The position numbers and the translations under genes are program-made. DNA of 64,000 nucleotides from Pyxidicoccus sp. MSG2 (lineage in GTDB: Bacteria > Myxococcota > Myxococcia > Myxococcales > Myxococcaceae). How positions within the stretch are numbered: the stretch's first letter is position 1; each line of letters begins with the position of its first letter. The notes below the pieces were generated by a model that was given only the letters and a program-made list of their open reading frames with translations, was not told the origin of the DNA and ran no database searches. The stretch lies in NCBI RefSeq assembly GCF_026626705.1, contig NZ_JAPNKC010000001.1:12339001-12403000 (forward strand). The letters run 5' to 3'. Shown here piece by piece: positions 38,984 to 48,352 of the stretch.

Positions 38984-40390
38984 TCAGCCCTGGGGCGTCG
39001 GCGCCACTGCACCCGTGGGCGTCGGCGTCTCCGTCCCGGATGCCTGAGGCACAAACCATCCCGTCGCATTCACCGTCTCGAGCTCGTTGAGTTCCGAGAG
39101 CGTCATCTCCTGCACGCCGTTGATTTCGTACGTTCCGTCGTCCTTGAGCTCGCCGAAGCCGGTGGTGGTCAGCAGGAGGTAGTCGTCCCCCTGCTTGCCG
39201 ATGACGATGGCGGCGTGTCCCTCGCCCTGATTTGCCTCCGTGGGAGGCCAGAAGACGACCGTGCCTTCGGGCACGTTATTGAAATCCGAATACAAGACAC
39301 CCTCGACCAGGGCCGCCTCCAGCGCAAAGGCTGCGCTCCGCTCGCTCAGGATGGGGTCATTCGTTTCCCACCCGAGAACCTGCCCTGTGACGATGGCGAC
39401 GTATTCGAGGCATTTCCCGTTGTATTTCGTCTCTTCGGACTGTCCCTCGCCATAGACCGAAATGCTGTCGTTCGCCGTTTTCACGATGCTTTGGGCGGTA
39501 TCAGGGTCGACGATGCCGTTGGGCGCAAAGGGAAGGGCCTGCGGCGGCGCCGTTGGGATGTTGAGCTTCTGGCCGACGACGATGTACCCCTTCCTGTCTG
39601 GGAACAGTCCGTCCGCATCCGGGTTTTCGGCGCGCAGAGCGCCGACGCTCACATCGAGCTTCTCGGCGATGATCTCGGCGCTGTCGTCCCCCACCACGAC
39701 CGTGTACTTCGCGGGCGCCGACGTGGCGGTGGGCGTCACGGTGGCCGTGGCTGTCGCCGTGGGGGTGCCGGTGCCCGCGGTGTCCTGCGCCACGAGCATG
39801 CCAGCGCTTCCCTCCGGGAGTCCCGAGCGGGCGATGGCGGCCTCCCGCTCGGCCGAGCCGGGAGGCGCATTCAGGATCTTCAGCGCGTCCATCCCGTTCA
39901 CCGCGCCACCGATGCGGTACTCCCCTCCCGTGCTCGCGTTGAGCGCTTCCAGGCTCGCGTAGCGCTGGCCGGAGAGCGGGTCGAAAAGGGAGTCTCCCTG
40001 GCGGATGACGGCGTGTCCCGGCATCCCCGGGCGGCGGTCATCCAGCAGGACCAGCTCCGAGCGGCCCCGCTGCGCCGGAGGCAGCATCGTCAGGTAGTCA
40101 CCGGCCGCGTCCAGGCAGTTGCGCTGGCCATCGCGGATGTCCTCCGTGAAGAGGTTGGTCGCTGGCGGAGTGCCCGCCCCACCGTCGAGCGCCACCGGCG
40201 TCCGGGCGGCTTCCCCGGTGAAGCCGTCCAGCTGCCCCTGGGGCCTGACGGGCACCCGGGCCGGCGCCGCCTGCTCCATGGCGCGCTTCAGGGCCTCGCG
40301 TCTGGCGGCCTCCTCGGCCTGACGGGCGGCCAGTTCTGCTGAGAGACGTACGGCGTCGGCGCCGGGATTCGGCGGGATGGTGTTCCCCAT
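38984..40390 (-). CDS. LysM protein with two possible Cys-His peptidase-like segments
   Basis: A 468-residue protein without a visible signal peptide. The N-terminal region (about 80-165) contains a NCLDAAG and GHAVI pairing resembling a papain-like Cys/His arrangement. A Thr/Pro/Ala-rich linker (about 205-230) precedes a LysM domain (about 231-285, YTVVVGDDSAEIIAEKL...), which binds peptidoglycan or chitin. The C-terminal part (about 300-440) has GKCLEYVAIV and GTVVFWPP...GHAAIVIG, reminiscent of CHAP/NlpC-type amidases. The tail is Thr/Pro-rich. ATG 40390 has GGGGGA upstream. The catalytic role is inferred. Confidence 0.7.
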   Translation of the reverse strand: MGNTIPPNPGADAVRLSAELAARQAEEAARREALKRAMEQAAPARVPVRPQGQLDGFTGEAARTPVALDGGAGTPPATNLFTEDIRDGQRNCLDAAGDYLTMLPPAQRGRSELVLLDDRRPGMPGHAVIRQGDSLFDPLSGQRYASLEALNASTGGEYRIGGAVNGMDALKILNAPPGSAEREAAIARSGLPEGSAGMLVAQDTAGTGTPTATATATVTPTATSAPAKYTVVVGDDSAEIIAEKLDVSVGALRAENPDADGLFPDRKGYIVVGQKLNIPTAPPQALPFAPNGIVDPDTAQSIVKTANDSISVYGEGQSEETKYNGKCLEYVAIVTGQVLGWETNDPILSERSAAFALEAALVEGVLYSDFNNVPEGTVVFWPPTEANQGEGHAAIVIGKQGDDYLLLTTTGFGELKDDGTYEINGVQEMTLSELNELETVNATGWFVPQASGTETPTPTGAVAPTPQG

Positions 40391-40645
40391 GGTCTTCCCC
40401 CTCTGATGAAGCGGCGTTGCGTAATGGATACGCCGGATTGTCGGGAGCCTTGGGTGGCGGATGAATTAAGCCGAATTAAATGGCCCGAGCCGTGGGCCCG
40501 GGCGGCTCCCCCAACCGCTGCGAAGCCGGGGCCCTGCTTCCGAGCGAGCCCGGGAGCAGAGTCGGGCTTCCCTCACACATGGGCGAAACCTAGGTCCTGT
40601 TTGTCTCCACCATGTGCGTCAGTTGTCCCCAGCATGTCGTTCCGC

Positions 40646-41440
40646 TCAAGGCGCGGCGCGGGCCCGCCAGATGAGCTCGCCGCCCGGGCGGACCGGGCCG
40701 CCGTCGAACGACCCCTGGAGCGCCTCCTCCGTGAAGCCAGACCGATGCAGCAGGTGCTCGAACTCCGAGCGGAAGATGAAGCGGCTGGTGATTCTCCGAT
40801 ACATCCGCCCCACCACCCGCCCGGACGGCTCCAGCTCGTCGTACACGAGACAGCGGGTGAAGCACTGGCTCACGGGGTCTCCCGTCACGCTGGCCCACTC
40901 GACGAGCAGGTTGCCCGTCACCGGATGCGAGACGACGCCCCCCGTCTGCTTCAGCAGCCCCCGGGACGGGCCGTCATTGCCGAGCAGCTCGGCCAGCAGC
41001 CGCGACGGCTCGAAGAAGTCGAGCACGAGCCGCCCGTCTGGCAGCAGGTGCCGGCGGATGTTGGTGAGCGCCGCGAGCTGCTCCTCCACGGTCAGCAGGT
41101 GGAGGAAGGTGCGGAACGGCACGGTGATGAGCGCGAAGCGCGCTTCGAGCGAGAACGACACCATGTCGCCCTCGCGCAGGTCGACCCGCTCCCGGAGCGG
41201 CGGCGGGAGGGCCTGGACCCTGTCTCGGGCCCGGGCGAGCATCGCCGCCGAGCGGTCCAGGCCCGTGACGCGCGCGCCGGCCTCCACCGCCGGAATGAGG
41301 AGGCGCCCGGTGCCGCAGCCCAGCTCCAGGCAAGGCCCTCCCGCGCGCCTGGCCTCCTCCACGTAGAAGGCGACGTCCTCCCGGTAGCCCTCGCATACGA
41401 CGTCATAGAGGGCTGCGTCGTCGGTGTAGTCGAAGCTCAC
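40646..41440 (-). CDS. SAM-dependent class I methyltransferase
   Basis: A 264-residue methyltransferase with motif I LELGCGTGRLL (38-48), an acidic loop after the second strand (GLDRSA) and a C-terminal substrate cap. GTG 41440 follows AGGTG and lies 16 bp after the P450 stop on the same strand, so it forms an operon with that gene. The pair would hydroxylate and then O- or N-methylate a small molecule. The acceptor is unknown. Confidence 0.88.
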   Translation of the reverse strand: MSFDYTDDAALYDVVCEGYREDVAFYVEEARRAGGPCLELGCGTGRLLIPAVEAGARVTGLDRSAAMLARARDRVQALPPPLRERVDLREGDMVSFSLEARFALITVPFRTFLHLLTVEEQLAALTNIRRHLLPDGRLVLDFFEPSRLLAELLGNDGPSRGLLKQTGGVVSHPVTGNLLVEWASVTGDPVSQCFTRCLVYDELEPSGRVVGRMYRRITSRFIFRSEFEHLLHRSGFTEEALQGSFDGGPVRPGGELIWRARAAP

Positions 41441-41456
41441 GGGACACCTGGCGCGC

Positions 41457-42617
41457 TCACGCGCCGAACGTGACGGGAATGAGGTGCGGGCACCGCTGGG
41501 TGGCCTGGGGTTTGTGGACGACGTCACCGCTCAGGCTCAGGCGCGGTGCGTGCTCGATGAGGCTGGACAGGGCCAGCCGCACCACTGCCTTGGCCAGCAG
41601 ACCGCCCACACAGGCATGAATGCCCCAGCCGAACGCCAGGTGCGGGTTGGGCTGGCGATCCAGGACCAGCGTCTCCGGCCGGGAGAACGCCTCCGGGTCC
41701 CGGTTGGCGGAGCCGAGCAGCAGCACCAACCCCTGCCCCCGGGCGATGCGGACCCCGCCGAGCTCCACGTCCTCGGTGCACACGCGGCCGGTGGCCTGCA
41801 CCGGACCGTCATACCGGAACAGCTCCTCCACCGCCGTCTCCAGGAGCGCCGGGTCGCCCAGCCGGGGCAGCTCCACGCCGTGGCGCAGCAGGGAGAGGAT
41901 GGAGCTCCCCACCGCGCTGTACACGGAGGTGTAGCCGGCATGGAACACGACGCGCATGCTGTTCATCAGCACGCCGCGAGGCACCCCGGCGGCCGACTCG
42001 GAGCGCGCCAGGAACCCGAGCATTCCACCCGCCGGAGGGGGCTCGAACCAGCTCGCGATCAGCGCGCTCAGGCCCGCCCTGGCGGCGGCGCCGGGGGCCG
42101 CTCGCTCCGGTGCGAGGCCCGCGTCCATGCCGCGGATGATGGCGTCCGACATCTCCCCGAAGGTGGCGGGGTCCGGCGCGGGGACGCCGAGGAAATCACA
42201 GACAGCATGGAGCGCGAGCGGCGCCGCGAAGCGGGTCATCAGCTCTCCCCCACCCTCCGCGCGAAGCCCGGCGAGCAGGCGGTTCGCGTGCAGGTAGGCC
42301 CTGCGCTCCACCGCCGCCATGTCCTGGGCGCGGTAGGCACTCACGAGCAGCCCGCGCAGCTCGCCGTGCTCGGGCGGGTCCATGGATTGGATGCTCACGC
42401 TGTGCTCGGGCACCGCCGCGCCAACCCGGCGCCAGTCGGCGGCGAAGCGGCGCGAATCCTTCAGGACCTGGAGACACTCCGCGTGCCGGGTGAGCAGCCA
42501 GGAGTTGAGCCGCTCATGCCACATCACCGGCGCCAACGCCCTCACTCGGGCATAGACGGGGTACGGGTCTCGCAGCGTCTCGGGGTGCAGGGGCTCGAAC
42601 TCTGCGGCAATGGGCAT
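41457..42617 (-). CDS. Cytochrome P450
   Basis: A 386-residue soluble bacterial P450. The heme-binding loop is FGWGIHACVGG with Cys336, ExxR is Glu265-Arg268, and the I-helix reads HAGYTS (226-231). Thr230 occupies a position near the proton-relay Thr, but the usual AGxDT Asp/Thr pair is altered. GGAG precedes ATG 42617. No ferredoxin or reductase gene is nearby. It leads the operon with the methyltransferase and could be a tailoring enzyme; a link to the NRPS operon 6.6 kb away is speculative. Confidence 0.93.
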   Translation of the reverse strand: MPIAAEFEPLHPETLRDPYPVYARVRALAPVMWHERLNSWLLTRHAECLQVLKDSRRFAADWRRVGAAVPEHSVSIQSMDPPEHGELRGLLVSAYRAQDMAAVERRAYLHANRLLAGLRAEGGGELMTRFAAPLALHAVCDFLGVPAPDPATFGEMSDAIIRGMDAGLAPERAAPGAAARAGLSALIASWFEPPPAGGMLGFLARSESAAGVPRGVLMNSMRVVFHAGYTSVYSAVGSSILSLLRHGVELPRLGDPALLETAVEELFRYDGPVQATGRVCTEDVELGGVRIARGQGLVLLLGSANRDPEAFSRPETLVLDRQPNPHLAFGWGIHACVGGLLAKAVVRLALSSLIEHAPRLSLSGDVVHKPQATQRCPHLIPVTFGA

Positions 42618-43213
42618 GGGGGACTCCTCGCGGGGCGTCCAGGCGGAATGTCAGGCATTGACCGGAGGGGACCCGGACCCAGCGGCAGCGCCGGGCCCAA
42701 GTCTTTGCGGTATTCCACTATCAGTGCAGGTAGTTCATTGCCGTTCTCCTTTCCTTGCACTCGCTTGTGGAGCGCAATGCAAAGGAAACAAAAGACAATC
42801 AATATGTCAACGCGCCATCCAGGCATTTCTTGATAGGCCATTTGTTTCGGGCTTGCTGCACGTCAATCTCTGGCTCCGCACCAAAATTCCACCACCGCTG
42901 ATGCAAGTAGATTGCATATGCCATAGAACGTCCGAAGTCGGACAGTCGTAGACGTTACGGGCTGGGGATTGGGCAGGCTCTCTGGCGCGATGACGAACTC
43001 GGAGATTCCGAAGCCTGTCGTGATGTGGAGTGGCTGCGCCGAGCCACTCTGGGCGACGAAGCGGGTGGCGATGAGTCCCGCGGACTCTCCGGCGGACCGT
43101 GAGTAGAGGTCGACGCAGCTGTCCAGGACACGGTGCTCCCTACGCTGGCGAGCTGCTGGGTGTAGCCGCTGTTCCCCAGGAAAGTTGCAATGCGGCCCGA
43201 TTGGAACAACTGG
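42618..43213. other. Intergenic region upstream of the P450, with a possible decayed gene
   Basis: The 42660-42950 part is unusually A/T-rich and should contain the P450 promoter. A TTGACA element reads on the minus strand at 42805-42810; no convincing -10 was found. The 42955-43209 part carries the frameshifted coding traces listed separately. Confidence 0.45.
42955..43209 (-). pseudogene. Frameshifted gene fragment
   Basis: On the minus strand, well-biased coding sequence runs in one frame (about 43205-43140; IATFLGNSGYTQQLASVG) and then continues in another (about 43129-42957; SCVDLYSRSAGESAGLIATR, then GFGISEFVIAPESLPNPQP). A single frame change would join them. There is no start codon or binding site, so I read it as a decayed gene end; the family is not recognised. 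Confidence 0.35.
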
Positions 43214-44665
43214 CTATGGACTGTCGTCTCGCTCTGCGGGACCCGAGGTGGAAGGGCGCGTCGGAGTCAGGACGGGTTGGTAGCACTCGCCCTTGTATTC
43301 AAAGCCGTCCCAATCATCACATTCCTTCAGCTCCACGGGCACCTTCCGCCAACAACCGCCGTTGATTGCGACGTGCACCTTGCCGGGACAGTGACCCTTG
43401 CCATCCGGCCGCCGCTGCCCCGGGATGGGTTTCGGGGGCAGCTCTACCGCGATGGATGCCCACACGGAGGGAGCTCGCTCGGGCGCCACAGGCGCCGTCA
43501 GTACGGAGTCCCCCACGGCCACGGTGCCGGCATCCTTCGACTCTTCCTGCTCCGCAACGTGGGACGTCGCGGGTTCCTCGGAGTGGCTCACGCTCAGCAG
43601 TCCCCCGGCGCTCAGCGCCAGTGCTCCTCCCAGCCCGGCGGCCGCCAACCAGGGCCACCTCCGCATGCGAGGCGGGGGCAGCACCGCGACGCGCCGAGGG
43701 ATGGGAATCAGGCCCGCGGGCCTCGGCTCTTCTCCCTTGAAGAGCGGCACCTCCGCTTCGCGTCCTGCGCGGCGCGCGGCCTTCTCCAGCGCTTCCGCCA
43801 CCTCCCTCGCGCTCCCTCTCTCCTCCGGGCGGGGCGACAGCATCCGCGACACCAGCGCGCTCAGCTCCGCGGTGCACCGGGGGTTGCTGACTCGCGCCGT
43901 CCAGGACTCCAACTCCTCAGGGCTCCACCTCCACTCCTCCTCCTCCCACGGGTGCGCAGACGGTGGGTACTTCTCCGTCACCAGTCGATAGGCCGTCACT
44001 CCCAGGGCGAAGACGTCATCCGCCGGCCCCGGCGGATACGCGACAGCCGGGAGCCTGGCCGGGGGCTTGCTCGAGCCCAGGGCGAAGCGCCACGCCTCGG
44101 GCGAGCGGTAGGCCGGCGTGCCGGGTGGAAATGGCTTCGGCGTCAGCGTGGCGGCCCCCAGGTGGTGCCCGCAGCCGAAGTCCAGGAGGAAGGGCTGGCC
44201 GTCCGCACGCCGGACGCGGACATTCTCTCCCTTCACATCGCGGTGGAGCCCTCCGGCCGAATGAGTGGCATCCAGCGCTCGCGCCAGCCGCGCAAGCAGC
44301 TGAAGCACCTGCCGCGAAGTCGGGCGCTGGGCCTGGGCCCACTCATAAAGCGACAGGCCCTCCACCCACTCCATGGCGAGCCAGGCGTACGTCACTCCCT
44401 CCCGGGGCTGCCAGTGGCCATGGTCCAACAACCGCGGGACGGCGGGGTGGTGGATGCGCGAGAGCAGCTCCGCCTCACGCGCGAAGCGCGCATCCCTGGG
44501 GTGCAGCGCCAGCTTGAGGGCCACGGCTTCCGCGGCCAGCTCCTCGGCGGGCACCGCGCGGTAGACGACGCCGTAGGTGCCACGCCCGCGCTGCTCCAGC
44601 ACTCGCCACGGGCCGACTCGCGTCCCAGGAGGCAGTCTTGCCGGATTGAGCTCGTCAGACTCCAT
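43214..44665 (-). CDS. Membrane Ser/Thr protein kinase, copy 1
   Basis: A 483-residue eukaryote-like kinase. The Gly-rich loop is GRGTYGVVY (27-35), ATP-binding Lys51, catalytic HRD 141-143, DFG 162-164 and GTPAYRSPE as the activation segment; all catalytic residues are present. A single membrane helix (about 345-365, WPWLAAAGLGGALAL) leads to an exterior domain with four or more Cys. ATG 44665 has GAGGG upstream; an in-frame ATG at 44737 also lies within the duplicated block. Its catalytic half is identical to copy 2 while the exterior domain differs, so the two may sense different cues with the same output. Confidence 0.92.
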   Translation of the reverse strand: MESDELNPARLPPGTRVGPWRVLEQRGRGTYGVVYRAVPAEELAAEAVALKLALHPRDARFAREAELLSRIHHPAVPRLLDHGHWQPREGVTYAWLAMEWVEGLSLYEWAQAQRPTSRQVLQLLARLARALDATHSAGGLHRDVKGENVRVRRADGQPFLLDFGCGHHLGAATLTPKPFPPGTPAYRSPEAWRFALGSSKPPARLPAVAYPPGPADDVFALGVTAYRLVTEKYPPSAHPWEEEEWRWSPEELESWTARVSNPRCTAELSALVSRMLSPRPEERGSAREVAEALEKAARRAGREAEVPLFKGEEPRPAGLIPIPRRVAVLPPPRMRRWPWLAAAGLGGALALSAGGLLSVSHSEEPATSHVAEQEESKDAGTVAVGDSVLTAPVAPERAPSVWASIAVELPPKPIPGQRRPDGKGHCPGKVHVAINGGCWRKVPVELKECDDWDGFEYKGECYQPVLTPTRPSTSGPAERDDSP

Positions 44666-44757
44666 GAGGTCCCTCGTGGGGCGGTCCGCACCGCGCACGC
44701 GGAGCCTACTCCCGAGGTAGTTGAACTCCAACGTCATCCAGCAGGTGGACGACAGCC
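43711..44757 (-). repeat. Direct repeat copy 1 (kinase block)
   Basis: About 1047 bp that appears identical by eye to 49794-50840, at a constant offset of 6083 bp with no gaps. It spans the kinase catalytic domain and ~90 bp of 5' sequence, and ends abruptly at 44757/50840. Homology continues leftwards through the C-terminal coding region at lower identity. Confidence 0.85.
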
Positions 44758-44888
44758 CTCCACGTGCGCGCCTACCCCCATGGAGACGAGCGCGCACCGT
44801 GGCGGGCGCCGCATGTCCACCCAAGTGGGTCAAACGTAAGGTCGACGCGCTACAGCTTGCGCCCCAGCGCACCTGCCCGCATTGCGAA

Positions 44889-45596
44889 TCATTTGTCGGC
44901 CACGTGCCCATTCAGCCAGGGCACGATGCGACCCAGCACCTCGGGGCGCGGGTTCTCCAGGGTGATGGGGCCCTCGCTCTTCGTGGGAATGGGGACCGGC
45001 GCGGGGGGCGTGTAGATCCGGCCTTCTACCTTCAGCGCGGAGGGCAGCGTGAGGCAGTACGTCTGCGGCGTGAACGCGCCGAAGGTCTTGTACACGAGGA
45101 CGTACTGGCGCCCCGCTGCGACTGGGTAGTCGATGATCGCCGTCCCGGTCTCGAGCGCGTCCTTGACGTAGCTGCCGCCGTAGGCGGTGAAGGTGACGCC
45201 GTCCTCGATGGACGCCATGCTGAGCGGATACCCGTAGCCATAGCGATAGCCATTGGGGTTGGCTGAAATCACATCGCCCTGGATGACCACCGTTCCGGTC
45301 TGTTGGGCGGTGAGGACGAAGGCGTCGTAGCGGAAGTCCAGGATGCCCAGCGCGGAGTCGGTGGTGAGCAACCCATTGAGTGCGCAGCCCTCGGGTACCG
45401 GCGTGCGGGGGTCGGGGGCCCGGGCCGAAGACGTGAGGGAAAAGGGAGAGGTCTGGGTCTGCGGAGTGCCTGTGGATGAATCCGGGGTGGTGTCATCCGG
45501 CGCAGGCCCGGGACTGGGCTCCGACTCGGGTTGGCAGGCGGTCACCTGGGCCAGGAGCACGAGCAGCACGGGGACACACCGGTACGAACGCTTCAT
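44889..45596 (-). CDS. Lipoprotein of unknown function
   Basis: A 235-residue protein. The signal peptide ends in VTAC (Cys21), followed by a Pro/Ser/Thr-rich spacer (about 22-60). The rest is a beta-rich domain with a GYRYGYGY segment and a GRQYVLVYK strand, loosely like a pre-peptidase C-terminal domain. GGAGAG precedes ATG 45596. It is divergent from the ADOP permease gene with 264 bp between. Confidence 0.75.
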   Translation of the reverse strand: MKRSYRCVPVLLVLLAQVTACQPESEPSPGPAPDDTTPDSSTGTPQTQTSPFSLTSSARAPDPRTPVPEGCALNGLLTTDSALGILDFRYDAFVLTAQQTGTVVIQGDVISANPNGYRYGYGYPLSMASIEDGVTFTAYGGSYVKDALETGTAIIDYPVAAGRQYVLVYKTFGAFTPQTYCLTLPSALKVEGRIYTPPAPVPIPTKSEGPITLENPRPEVLGRIVPWLNGHVADK

Positions 45597-45860
45597 GGAA
45601 ATCTCTCCCATCAGTCCGGCCCCGCGCGCATGCTCCGGAAAGTCCGCTGCGACGTCAAGGCGGCCTGGCTCGAGGCTCCCCACCAGGGTGTGCGCTGTCG
45701 TCTGGGTGATGCTCGGCCCGCGCCCGAGTGTGCCGCCTCCGGACACCCGTCGTCCCACAGCCGTACAGCGCCCGAGGCTCCTGGCGACGGCACGTGTCGT
45801 CACTTCGCCCACTTGAGTCCCGGGCTGCGTTGGCACGCATCTGGCTAAAGGAGTCCGGCA

Positions 45861-48290
45861 ATGCCCTCCTTCCTCCAGGACCTGCGCTACGGCGCCCGCT
45901 CGCTGCGACGCAGCCCCGGCTTCACGCTGGCGACCGTGCTCGCACTGGGCCTCGGCATCGGGGCCAACGCCATGCTCTTCAGCGTGGTGAGCGCACTGCT
46001 GCTGCGCCCGCTGCCCCTCCCCCAGCCGGAACAGCTCGTGTCCGTGTGGGGGATGAGCCGGGACGAGGGCGACGCCAATTCGGGCCTGGCGCGCCCGGAC
46101 CTCGAGGACCTGCGCCAGGAGGTGAAGTCCTTCGCCGGACTGGCTGCGTTCAATACCGCGGGCGTCACCCTCACCGGCCCGGGCGTGGACCCCGAGCGCG
46201 TGGAGGGCGCGATGGTGAGCGAGGACTTCTTCCGCGTCGTGGGCGTGGCGCCCCTGCTGGGTCGCTGGCTGTCCGCCGAGGAGCAGTTGCTCAACGGCCC
46301 GCGCGCGGTGGTGCTGTCCCACGGGCTCTGGGTGCGCCGCTTCGGGGGCGACGCCCAGGTGCTGGGGCGCACGCTGGAGCTGGAGGGCCAGTCCTACTCC
46401 GTGGTGGGAGTGATGCCCCCGGGCTTCGACTTCCCCCGAGAGGGCGCCAGGGACGCGGTGCTGCTCTGGGCCCCGCTGCACGCCAATGCCTTCCTCCGCG
46501 CCAACTGGGACAACCGGGGCGCGCATAGCCTGAACGCGGTGGCGCGGCTGGTTCCCGGTGCCCGCCTCACGCAGGCCCAGGCCGAGGCCGATGCCATCAC
46601 CACCGCGCTCGCCCAGGAGCACCCGGACAGCAACAGCCACCGCTCCGTGAGCCTCCTGGGCCTGCAGGCGCGGCTGTCCGCCGGGACGCGCCGCCCTGCC
46701 CTGCTGCTACTGGGCGCGGTGACGCTGCTGCTGCTCATCGCCTGCGTCAACGTGGCGCAGCTCCTGCTGGCCCGCGCGCTGGCGCGGCAGCAGGAGTTCG
46801 CGGTGCGCACCGCCCTGGGCGCGGGGCGGGGCGCGCTGGTGGGACAGCTCCTCGCCGAGGGCTCGCTGCTCGCCTTCGCGGGAGGGGCGCTGGGGTTGCT
46901 GCTGGGCGTGTGGGGCGTGGACGCGCTGAACGCGCTGCTGCCCGAGGCGGCTCACCAAGTGCAGCCGGTGCGGGTGGACGGGCTGGCGCTGGTGTACACG
47001 GCGGGGCTGTCGGTGGCGGTGGCGCTGCTGTGTGGCCTGGCGCCGCTGCACACCGCCGCGAGCGCCAGCCTGGGCGGGCTGCTCCAGAGCACGCGCGGCA
47101 CCAGCGCGGGACGCGGGGCGCTGCGCTGGCGCGCGGTGCTGGTGTCCACGCAGGTGGCGCTCGCGCTGGTGCTGCTGGCCGGCGCGGGGCTGTTGGTGCG
47201 CAGCGCGCAGCGGCTGGCGGCGGTGGACCCGGGCTACCGGCCGGAGAACATCACCCTGCTTCGGGTCAGCCTGCCGGACGTCCGTTATGCCGACGACGCC
47301 ATGGCCCCCTTCTTCAACCGGCTGCTGGAGCGCACGCGCTCGCTGCCCGGGGTGGAGTCGGCGGCCCTGGTGACGCCGGGGATGGTGTCGGGCGGCGCCG
47401 TCTCGCTCAGCATGGACATCCCCGGCCGTCCCACCTCGCCGGGCGAGCGTCAGTCCGTGGCCTACCGCGCGATGAGCGACGGCGTCTTCACCACGCTGGG
47501 AATTCCCCTGCGGCGCGGGCGCGACATCACGTCCCGGGACGATGCCAGCGCTCCAGCGGTGGTGGTGGTGAACGAGGCCTTCGCGCGCCGCTTCTTCCCG
47601 GGGGAGGAGGTGCTCGGCAGGAGCATCGTCATCGGCTATGGAGACCCGCTGCCGCGCGAGGTGGTGGGCGTGGTGGGCGACGTGCGCGCCCGCTCACTGG
47701 ACGTGGCAGCCCAGCCGGAGGTGTATGCGCCGCAGCAACAGACGCCCTGGCCCTTCTCCACGCTGGTGGTGCGCAGCCGCCTTTCTCCTGACCAGGTGGC
47801 GGCCGCGGTGAAGGCGGAGCTGCACCAGCTGGACTCTCAATTGCCCCTTCCGCCCCCCACCACGCTGGAGCAGAGCCTGGAGCGCTCCGTGGCGGACCGT
47901 CGCTTCCAGCGCGTGCTGTTGCTGGCCTTCGCGCTGACGGCACTGGCGCTCGCCTCGCTGGGCATCTACGGGCTGATGGCCTACAGCGTCGCGCAGCGGC
48001 GGCGGGAGCTGGGCATCCGCCTGGCATTGGGGGCGATGCCGCGCGACGTGGTCCGGCTGGTGATGCGTCATGCGCTGCGGATGTGCGCGGTGGGCCTGGG
48101 TGTGGGGCTGGTGCTGGCGCTCGCGCTGTCGAGGGTGTTGGAGGGACTGCTGTACGACGTGAGCGCCACGGACCCGCTGACCTTCGCCGTCGTGCCGCTG
48201 CTGCTGCTCGGCGTGGTGGCGTTGGCGAGCTGGCTGCCCGCGCGGCACGCCTCGCGTGTGTCTCCGGGTGAAGCGATGTCGGCCGACTGA
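45861..48290 (+). CDS. ADOP-type ABC transporter permease (two FtsX/MacB_PCD modules)
   Basis: An 809-residue membrane protein of the 'duplicated orphan permease' group. It starts LRYGARSLRRSPGFTLATVLALGLGIGANA, a hallmark of the family. A MacB-like periplasmic domain follows, then three helices, a second TM and periplasmic module, and three C-terminal helices. It has no ATPase domain and none is encoded nearby, so the NBD must come from elsewhere. The role could be lipoprotein, peptide or drug handling, or mechanotransmission. AAAGGAG sits at good spacing before ATG 45861. Confidence 0.93.
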   Translation: MPSFLQDLRYGARSLRRSPGFTLATVLALGLGIGANAMLFSVVSALLLRPLPLPQPEQLVSVWGMSRDEGDANSGLARPDLEDLRQEVKSFAGLAAFNTAGVTLTGPGVDPERVEGAMVSEDFFRVVGVAPLLGRWLSAEEQLLNGPRAVVLSHGLWVRRFGGDAQVLGRTLELEGQSYSVVGVMPPGFDFPREGARDAVLLWAPLHANAFLRANWDNRGAHSLNAVARLVPGARLTQAQAEADAITTALAQEHPDSNSHRSVSLLGLQARLSAGTRRPALLLLGAVTLLLLIACVNVAQLLLARALARQQEFAVRTALGAGRGALVGQLLAEGSLLAFAGGALGLLLGVWGVDALNALLPEAAHQVQPVRVDGLALVYTAGLSVAVALLCGLAPLHTAASASLGGLLQSTRGTSAGRGALRWRAVLVSTQVALALVLLAGAGLLVRSAQRLAAVDPGYRPENITLLRVSLPDVRYADDAMAPFFNRLLERTRSLPGVESAALVTPGMVSGGAVSLSMDIPGRPTSPGERQSVAYRAMSDGVFTTLGIPLRRGRDITSRDDASAPAVVVVNEAFARRFFPGEEVLGRSIVIGYGDPLPREVVGVVGDVRARSLDVAAQPEVYAPQQQTPWPFSTLVVRSRLSPDQVAAAVKAELHQLDSQLPLPPPTTLEQSLERSVADRRFQRVLLLAFALTALALASLGIYGLMAYSVAQRRRELGIRLALGAMPRDVVRLVMRHALRMCAVGLGVGLVLALALSRVLEGLLYDVSATDPLTFAVVPLLLLGVVALASWLPARHASRVSPGEAMSAD

Positions 48291-48302
48291 ACCGTATCAG
48301 TC

Positions 48303-48331
48303 GCCGCCCCACGCTGCTCGGGTGGGGCGGC
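48303..48331. terminator. Bidirectional hairpin terminator
   Basis: GCCGCCCCAC (48303-48312) and GTGGGGCGGC (48322-48331) form a perfect 10-bp stem with a 9-base loop, followed by a pyrimidine run (cttcctctt). It lies between the convergent permease and esterase genes. Confidence 0.65.
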
Positions 48332-48352
48332 CGGCTTCCTCTTCGAGCACCG

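Noticed and set aside
44666..44737. Extended kinase start at ATG 44737 (MTLEFNYLGS...)
   Set aside because: GAGGG fits ATG 44665 better. The extension is inside the duplicated block, so it cannot be fully excluded.
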